From a virus: a DNA stretch of 36,298 bases. The notes below the pieces were generated by a model. That model was not told the origin of the DNA and searched no databases. It worked only from the letters and a program-made list of their open reading frames with translations. Where the stretch lies: positions 1 through 36,298 of IMG/VR virus record IMGVR_UViG_3300037231_000134; one strand, given 5' to 3'. The first letter of the stretch is position 1. Every line of letters starts with the position of its first letter. A program made the position numbers and the translations under genes. This document shows, one piece after another, positions 31,398-36,298 of this stretch.

Positions 31398-32432
31398 ATG
31401 GCTATACAACTTCTGCCACCGCGTAGTACCCCACAATCCCGTATCGCCGAATCAATATCGACCGGATTAGCTGATACTTTACGCGGACTGGGCGAGCAAA
31501 AAGCAAATCAACTGGCTAAAGCTCAAAAGATTCATTCTTTGCAGGCCTTCGGATTGAATCCAGAAGAATCCCGAGCAATACTATCACTTCCGGAAAAGAC
31601 TCAAGGACAATTGCTCATGTCTTATTTGGAAAAAGGTGGTGGTGCGCCAGAAAAACAAGACTTTGGCGGCGTTGGAGGATTTATATCTCCGCAACAACAA
31701 ATGAGTCCTGAAGGGCAAAATTTGTTGGCCCAAGCACAAGAAGTTCAATCACAACCTGAATCAGAACGGTCTCAGCAATTACGCGCACAAAGAACGAATA
31801 AACCTTCTATAGCAGAAGTCTTATCTCGTCCTAGTAAGGCAGAAACAGCTAAAGAACAAGTTCGGATAGATAAAGAAACGTTGCCGGCATATACCGAAAC
31901 ATTAAAGAATCAACGTGCGGCAAAAGATAATGATAAACGCCTTTCTAGAATGGAAGAATTGTTACATAAAGGAGATCTAGGAGCACCTATCAGAAATAGT
32001 ATTATAAAAACTATTTCTGAAGGAGTATTTGGACAGCATGGACCAAAACTAGATTTAAAATTTTTAATGAGTGCAGATGCTCAAGAATTTGAAAAACTTA
32101 GCGCAGATTTTGCAAGATCTGCTTCAGACTTTTTCCCGGGCCGTTTAACCGATACAGATCTTCGAACTTTTATGGCTGCTATACCAACTCTTTCTTTAAC
32201 TAAAGCGGGAAATTTGCGCCTTATAAATAGTATGAAATCAGCTAATAAAGCAGCTGAACTAAAATATTCTGCATTAAAACAGATAATTCAAGAAAATGGC
32301 GGACGAAGACCTGCAAATTTAGATATTTTAATAGAAGAAAGAATTGGCCCACAATTAGATAATTTGTCTAAGGAATTTATTAAAGCACCTTTATTGCCAG
32401 AAAATTTTGGTGGCGGAGTAGTGAGATATTAA
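31398..32432 (+). CDS. Probable second ejection / internal virion protein
   Basis: 344 residues, helical. IAESISTGLADTLRGLGEQKANQL, a Gln-rich middle (ISPQQQMSPEGQNLLAQAQE), a long coiled coil and a conserved-looking C-terminal part (SADFARSASDFFPGRLTDTD). Follows the 30543 gene by nine bases. Composition fits a partner ejection protein that leaves the head with the DNA; no catalytic motif seen. Confidence 0.5.
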   Translation: MAIQLLPPRSTPQSRIAESISTGLADTLRGLGEQKANQLAKAQKIHSLQAFGLNPEESRAILSLPEKTQGQLLMSYLEKGGGAPEKQDFGGVGGFISPQQQMSPEGQNLLAQAQEVQSQPESERSQQLRAQRTNKPSIAEVLSRPSKAETAKEQVRIDKETLPAYTETLKNQRAAKDNDKRLSRMEELLHKGDLGAPIRNSIIKTISEGVFGQHGPKLDLKFLMSADAQEFEKLSADFARSASDFFPGRLTDTDLRTFMAAIPTLSLTKAGNLRLINSMKSANKAAELKYSALKQIIQENGGRRPANLDILIEERIGPQLDNLSKEFIKAPLLPENFGGGVVRY

Positions 32433-32621
32433 TTTTTATATTATATGCATGTTTCAATTAATTTTATTAAAAATAAAACTAAAATTGGCATAGTTATATA
32501 AAATAATAAAAATTTAGAAATATTCATTTAGACTCCATTTTCTTGTTTTTCTTTTTCTTTCGTTCATGTTTTAAGAATTGCAGAATTGCTTTTCTGCATT
32601 ATTGTAGAAGTGTTGCTCGTT
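32433..32621. other. AT-rich non-coding gap between convergent genes
   Basis: No credible gene. The segment is extremely AT-rich, with an AT-only stem (TTTTATT/AATAAAA near 32462-32480). A TGCAGAA/TTCTGCA hairpin (32579-32598) could end minus-strand transcription from 33014. Only peptides under 20 residues are open. Confidence 0.5.
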
Positions 32622-32819
32622 TCATGTTGTTCTCTTTAAGCAATTATCGCAGACGGCTTCTTTATCACCTTCATAATTTATAATCGTAAATTTGCCATTA
32701 ATTAGAGAAAAAAATCCTCTAAGATTTTTATCAGAGATAGTTTCTATATTGTTATCGCAATAATGACACGATATAGTAAATTCTTTATTTTTATCTGTTT
32801 GTATCGATGTATTCTTCAT
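32622..32819 (-). CDS. Small zinc-ribbon protein
   Basis: 65 residues with AAGGACG upstream of the ATG. CHYCDNN and CDNCLKR form two CxxC pairs around a beta-rich middle (FFSLINGKFTIINYEGDKEA). It is the second gene of the repressor unit, 24 nt after the 32844 stop. Role unknown. Confidence 0.6.
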   Translation of the reverse strand: MKNTSIQTDKNKEFTISCHYCDNNIETISDKNLRGFFSLINGKFTIINYEGDKEAVCDNCLKRTT

Positions 32820-32843
32820 GTTGTTCGTCCTTGTTGTAGTTAG

Positions 32844-33014
32844 TTACTTAGATTCGTCCCGTTGTTTTTCATTATTTATAAGAGTAAAAATCACATCGTG
32901 AATAAGTTTTGAAATAGTCATATTATATTTCGCTGCTGTTATTTTTAAACCTTGATGCAATTCCAATGGTATATCTATAGATAATCGTTTTACTTTAGGC
33001 TTTTCTTTTAACAT
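32844..33014 (-). CDS. Ribbon-helix-helix (Arc/CopG-like) repressor
   Basis: 56 residues from ATG 33014, chosen for the TACAGGAGAAAAG site. VKRLSIDIPLELHQGLKITAA and KYNMTISKLIHDVIFTLINN give the beta-strand, helix, turn, helix pattern of Arc/CopG DNA-binding dimers. It is divergent from the 33140 fibre operon and next to a 20-bp inverted repeat, so autoregulation and control of the fibre genes is likely. Confidence 0.75.
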   Translation of the reverse strand: MLKEKPKVKRLSIDIPLELHQGLKITAAKYNMTISKLIHDVIFTLINNEKQRDESK

Positions 33015-33139
33015 CTTTTCTCCTGTACATTTCCACAATACCACATATGTTGAACTATTGCAACATTTCACTTGATTCCAATATGTAGAAGGTATTTACT
33101 TCAATTGATTACATAAAACTTTCTTAAAGGAGATTAACG
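33015..33139. promoter_or_regulatory. Divergent control region with operator-like inverted repeat
   Basis: ATGTTG (33047-33052) and CAACAT (33061-33066) are perfect inverted arms separated by 8 nt. TTGCAA (33058-33063) followed 18 nt later by TATGTA could be a plus-strand promoter overlapped by that repeat, placing the fibre genes under the repressor at 33014. Confidence 0.5.
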
Positions 33140-33901
33140 ATGGCATCGGTTAGAAATAAAGTTGGTTATGGATTAAGTGACGCACTGCCGGTATTAGCGC
33201 CGACGCCTATTGTAGCTTTAAGAGCTCCTACTACGAACGATATAAATTATGCTCTTGGAACTTTATGGATTGAGCCAAAAAATACATCCAGTGTTGCGGT
33301 TAATGGAGCATGGGTTTTAACCAGTGTAATTAGCAATTCAGCAACATGGGAATCTATTACTGGCGGCTCTGGTAGTTTTACTTCATTAGTCGTAACTCCT
33401 GGTCCAATTTCACTTACCGGCACAACAGGAATTAATACCTCTGGCGCAGCAGTTACTACCATTAATACCGGTGGAACTGGCGCATTGAATCTTGGTAATG
33501 CTACGGGTAATACCGCAGTGACCGGATCTCTTTCAACAACAACTTCTTTAAGTGCTACAACTACTGTTACTGGTGGAACCGGTGTGACTGCTACAACTGG
33601 TAACATTGTTGCAACTGCTGGCGCTGTTAATGCTGGTACTACCATGACTGCCGGAACCGGACTCACAGTAACTCTAGGAAATGCAACTCTTACCAATGGT
33701 AATTTAGTTCTTTCAACAGCTGCTACTTATATTTCTCTTCCAGGCCCTGTATTTATCTATTCTGGTGCTGGTGCTCCGTCTGCAGGTCTTGCGTTGCATG
33801 TGGGCGACATGTATATCAATACTACTGCTGCAAGCGCAACAACACGTATATATGTGGCCACCGCTGCGTCGACTTGGACAAATTTAACGTGCGCTGCATA
33901 G
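33140..33901 (+). CDS. Fibre-like low-complexity tail protein
   Basis: 253 residues with AAAGGAGATTAACG before the ATG. ALRAPTTNDINYALGTLWIE resembles N-terminal adaptor regions of phage fibres. Residues ~80-190 are almost only Gly, Thr, Ala, Ser, Asn and Val in short repeats (TVTGGTGVTATTGNIVATAG). The end (GDMYINTTAASATTRIYVAT, STWTNLTCA) is a folded beta tip. First gene of the fibre operon. Confidence 0.65.
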   Translation: MASVRNKVGYGLSDALPVLAPTPIVALRAPTTNDINYALGTLWIEPKNTSSVAVNGAWVLTSVISNSATWESITGGSGSFTSLVVTPGPISLTGTTGINTSGAAVTTINTGGTGALNLGNATGNTAVTGSLSTTTSLSATTTVTGGTGVTATTGNIVATAGAVNAGTTMTAGTGLTVTLGNATLTNGNLVLSTAATYISLPGPVFIYSGAGAPSAGLALHVGDMYINTTAASATTRIYVATAASTWTNLTCAA

Positions 33902-33918
33902 TCTAAAATTGAAATATA

Positions 33919-33951
33919 GGGGTATAATTACATAATAGTTATACCCCCTTT
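33919..33951 (+). terminator. Hairpin terminator or attenuator
   Basis: GGGGTATAA (33919-33927) pairs perfectly with TTATACCCC (33939-33947) and is followed by CTTT. The T-tract is weak and the next ribosome site comes 8 nt later, so it may be only partial. Confidence 0.6.
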
Positions 33952-33964
33952 ATCAGGAGATCTT

Positions 33965-34171
33965 ATGAATGCACGTGCATATATAGCACTAGAAGTAGTT
34001 AAAAACGAACGTTTTTACCGATTAGAAATGCCCGTAGGCGCACCATTTGTTGATTGCCATGAAGTAGTATTACAATTATCAAAAGATATTTCTGATCTGG
34101 AAGAACAGGCAAAAAAGTCTACTCCAGTTGAAAAGACTCCTGAAGGAGAAGTAAATGGCAGTAAAGAATAG
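33965..34171 (+). CDS. Small hypothetical protein of the fibre operon
   Basis: 68 residues with CAGGAGATCTT before the ATG. RFYRLEMPVGAPFVDCHEVV then a helical acidic tail (ISDLEEQAKKST). It overlaps the next gene by 17 nt. Possibly a fibre chaperone, by size and position only. Confidence 0.5.
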   Translation: MNARAYIALEVVKNERFYRLEMPVGAPFVDCHEVVLQLSKDISDLEEQAKKSTPVEKTPEGEVNGSKE

Positions 34172-34490
34172 TGTCAAAGCTATCCCCTTAACGAATATTG
34201 AATCAACCGCTGTCACGGGAACTTATGCCTTGGCAACAACATTGCCCAACGCTTGCTTCCTTTTGAAGATTATCAATAACTCAGATGAAGATATTACAGT
34301 AAGTTTTGATGGTGTTAATGATGCTGATTTTATTCCTACATTAGCTACAGCGCTATATAACGCTCAAACAAATTCACAACCGAATAACTTTATAGCAAAT
34401 TTTGCCCAAGGAACTCCTGTTTGGGTTAAAGGAACTACGGGAACAGGTTATGTATATATTTCTGGCCTTTATTCACCAAGCGCTGGTTAA
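34155..34490 (+). CDS. Small beta-domain tail protein 1
   Basis: 111 residues with GAAGGAGAAGTA before the ATG. ITVSFDGVNDADFIP and TPVWVKGTTGTGYVYISGLY are shared in outline with the 34500 protein (LTFSLDGVNDHFVV, QIYVKGSPSLGSVYLSVFY), so the two are paralogues. Such domains usually form rings or collars attaching fibres. Confidence 0.6.
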   Translation: MAVKNSVKAIPLTNIESTAVTGTYALATTLPNACFLLKIINNSDEDITVSFDGVNDADFIPTLATALYNAQTNSQPNNFIANFAQGTPVWVKGTTGTGYVYISGLYSPSAG

Positions 34491-34499
34491 GGAAATTAT

Positions 34500-34841
34500 A
34501 TGTCTAATTTAGCCGTACGACTTTTATGCGAAACACTCAGAACGTTGGCATTTGGTTCAGTTTCAGGGACCTATGCAAGATTGGGAACGCCTTTTTTAAA
34601 TCCTGCCCGCTTAATGTATATCGTTAATACCACCGATGTTTTACTGACCTTTAGCCTCGATGGTGTTAACGATCATTTTGTGGTGGCTTCAAATGCGTAT
34701 CTTATTGTTGATGTAACCACCAATAGAAGTGATACTGGTGGCGCATTAGCGATATCCCAAGGACAACAAATTTACGTTAAAGGTTCTCCCTCATTGGGAT
34801 CTGTTTATTTATCAGTATTTTATGGTGCCTTTGGCAACTAG
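34500..34841 (+). CDS. Small beta-domain tail protein 2
   Basis: 113 residues, TTAAGGAAATTAT upstream. The SLDGVNDHF and YVKG...GSVYLSVFYG motifs pair it with the 34155 protein. It lies directly before the long fibre gene, consistent with a baseplate or fibre-adaptor role. Confidence 0.6.
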   Translation: MSNLAVRLLCETLRTLAFGSVSGTYARLGTPFLNPARLMYIVNTTDVLLTFSLDGVNDHFVVASNAYLIVDVTTNRSDTGGALAISQGQQIYVKGSPSLGSVYLSVFYGAFGN

Positions 34842-34850
34842 GAGCTAACC

Positions 34851-36298
34851 GTGTCCCAAGCAGCCGGATTTTTACCACATAATTTTCCTGGTGGTTTTGT
34901 TCAGACTATAACCGGTAATACCGGAGGACCAGTTCCTCCTGCTGGTGGCAATATAAATTTCGTTGGTGATGGAACTACTATTACCGTTGCTGGAAGTCCG
35001 AGTACCAATACCCTTACTATTTCTACGGGCAGCGATGTTGCAACTGACTATGTTACTGATTCCGGAACAGCAACGCCTGCATTAGGTGTATTAAATATTA
35101 TTGGTGGCACCGATGTTTCAACCAGCGGTTCAGGAAATACCATAACTATTACCTCTAGTAGCTCTTCGGGAATTGTAACCCTTGATGCCGATTCAGGAAG
35201 TGCTACCGGTTCTACGGTAACCATAAGTGGTGGCTCAACGGGACTGACGACAAGCGCATCTTCAGCAACAATGGATTTAACCGGAACTCTGATTGTAGCC
35301 CATGGCGGAACTGGCGATTCAAGTTTTACTGCATATGCCCCCATAGTGGGTGGCACTACGACTACTGGAGTATTGCAATCAGCAGCAACAGGAATCTCTA
35401 ATAGTGGGTACGTTTTAACGAGTACTGGTGCTAGTTCACTTCCTACTTGGCAAGCGAGTGGAGGGGGCGGTGGTGGCATAACTACTATAGATGTTGATAA
35501 CAGCGGATCAGTTACCGGTACTACTATTGATCTCTTTGCCGCTAGCGGATCTGCTCATGCCGGAGGAACGGTGGCATTTATTGCTGCCAGTGCTACCGAA
35601 ATTGATCTTCAAGTTACAACAAACCGAAATACTTGTATTGGAGCTGGAACAGTAACTCCTTCTTCTGGAGTTGCTAATACAGCGGTCGGAAATCTTGCTT
35701 TGGCGGCAGGAGCAGGATCTAATTCAAATTCTGCATTTGGTGATTCTGCACTTACTGCTTTATCTTCTGGAAATGGATCTAATGTCGCATGTGGACAAGG
35801 ATCACTACTACAGCTCACTTCTGGTGATTCTAACGTTGCTCTTGGAGAGGGAGCCGCAAATGCATATACCGGATCTGAAAGTTCTAACATCATTATCGGA
35901 ACCATTAATTTACGAACTGCTGGTGAATCAAATGTTTTATCCATTGGTAATGGCACAGGAACCGGTCAGGGTAATTTAAACCAAGCTTTTATTTGCGGAA
36001 TTGATGGAGTAGCTCTTACAACAGCTAATGTAGTAACTGAAGTATCAAATCAATTAGGAACAGCGGTACTTACTGCGGGAACTAATATGACCATTGATTC
36101 TACTTCTACGCCAAACCAGATTATTTTTAATGCAACCGGCGGTGGAGGTGGCGGAATAACTACTATAAACGTTGATAACAGCGGATCAGTTACCGGTACT
36201 ACTATTGATCTTTATGCGGCTAGCGGATCTGCTCATGCCGGAGGAACGGTGGCATTTATTGCTGCAAGTGCTACCGAAATTGATCTTCAATTTACAAC
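34851..36298 (+). CDS. Long tail fibre, 5' part, running off the window
   Basis: GTG 34851 (TAGGAGCTAACC upstream) opens a frame that stays open to the end, 482 codons plus two bases. N-terminus SQAAGFLPHNFPGGFVQTIT, then NFVGDGTTITVAGSPSTNTL, DADSGSATGSTVTISGG, GGTGDSSFTAYAPIVGG and SLPTWQASGGGGGG, then the beta-roll repeat region seen at base 1. A 678-nt tandem unit begins again near 36139. If joined to base 161 through the 80-bp overlap, the fibre is 728 residues and ends with the S74 domain. Confidence 0.8.
   Translation, partial: MSQAAGFLPHNFPGGFVQTITGNTGGPVPPAGGNINFVGDGTTITVAGSPSTNTLTISTGSDVATDYVTDSGTATPALGVLNIIGGTDVSTSGSGNTITITSSSSSGIVTLDADSGSATGSTVTISGGSTGLTTSASSATMDLTGTLIVAHGGTGDSSFTAYAPIVGGTTTTGVLQSAATGISNSGYVLTSTGASSLPTWQASGGGGGGITTIDVDNSGSVTGTTIDLFAASGSAHAGGTVAFIAASATEIDLQVTTNRNTCIGAGTVTPSSGVANTAVGNLALAAGAGSNSNSAFGDSALTALSSGNGSNVACGQGSLLQLTSGDSNVALGEGAANAYTGSESSNIIIGTINLRTAGESNVLSIGNGTGTGQGNLNQAFICGIDGVALTTANVVTEVSNQLGTAVLTAGTNMTIDSTSTPNQIIFNATGGGGGGITTINVDNSGSVTGTTIDLYAASGSAHAGGTVAFIAASATEIDLQFT
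35461..36298 (+). repeat. Fibre tandem repeat and terminal overlap
   Basis: 35461-35587 is identical to 1-127, and 36219-36298 is identical to 81-160. GTTGATAACAGCGG recurs at 35493 and 36171, an in-frame period of 678 nt. Short assemblies break in such repeats, so the copy number is uncertain. Confidence 0.85.

Noticed and set aside
32530-32600. Peptides of 8 and 17 codons on the minus strand in the AT-rich gap
   Set aside because: No ribosome sites and too short to judge.
33247-33696. Long open frame on the minus strand inside the 33140 fibre gene
   Set aside because: It mirrors the Gly/Thr/Ala repeats of the sense gene (Val/Pro/Ala-only product) and has no ribosome site.
35048-35956. Minus-strand open frames across the 34851 fibre gene
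   Set aside because: Low-complexity Pro/Val/Glu products complementary to fibre repeats; the plus-strand frame is continuous and has a ribosome site.
1-36298. tRNA genes, CRISPR arrays, insertion sequences, integrase and att sites
   Set aside because: None seen on reading: no cloverleaf-like sequences, no regularly spaced short repeats, and no transposase or recombinase motifs. A tRNA or covariance scan was not possible.

Overview
The window is almost certainly a tailed double-stranded DNA phage (Caudoviricetes) genome, or nearly all of one. It carries a large terminase, a P22-type portal, a scaffold, an N4gp56-like major capsid protein, head-tail adaptors and several tail-fibre genes. No tail tape measure, sheath or tube gene was seen, which fits a short-tailed podovirus. 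Genes are tightly packed, often with 1-4 nt stop/start overlaps and good AGGAG-type ribosome sites. The host cannot be read from the sequence. No integrase, DNA polymerase, primase, helicase, tRNA or CRISPR array was recognised.

Layout. (1) 1-2287: end of an S74-domain tail fibre and a second fibre gene, closed by a bidirectional terminator. (2) 2366-3967, minus strand: a small early-type operon with an ERF-family annealing protein, transcribed away from a divergent promoter region at about 3968-4041 that holds a 24-bp inverted repeat. (3) 4042-11850, plus strand: a long run of small genes including DUF551-like proteins, a MerR-like DNA-binding protein, a winged-helix protein, a RusA-type resolvase, a possible small terminase, an M15-peptidase endolysin with a membrane anchor, and many small zinc-ribbon or membrane proteins. 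(4) 11866-17705: large terminase and portal, invaded by three related HNH genes. (5) 17764-22429: small virion-type proteins, scaffold, and the capsid gene split by a group I intron. (6) 22442-32432: head-tail and tail/ejection genes, invaded by two HNH genes of another family. (7) 32622-33014, minus: a zinc-ribbon protein and a ribbon-helix-helix repressor. (8) 33140-36298: tail-fibre locus that runs off the end.

The last 80 bases equal bases 81-160, and the reading frame of the fibre gene is continuous across that join. The contig is therefore either circular or broken inside near-identical fibre repeats.

The most unusual points are these. The large terminase is interrupted exactly in its Walker A motif by 23 nt carrying an in-frame stop and a UUCG hairpin, next to an HNH gene and a second, truncated copy of the terminase N-terminus. 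The capsid gene holds a group I intron whose LAGLIDADG endonuclease is encoded on the opposite strand. Six homing-endonuclease genes crowd into about 15 kb of the virion gene block.
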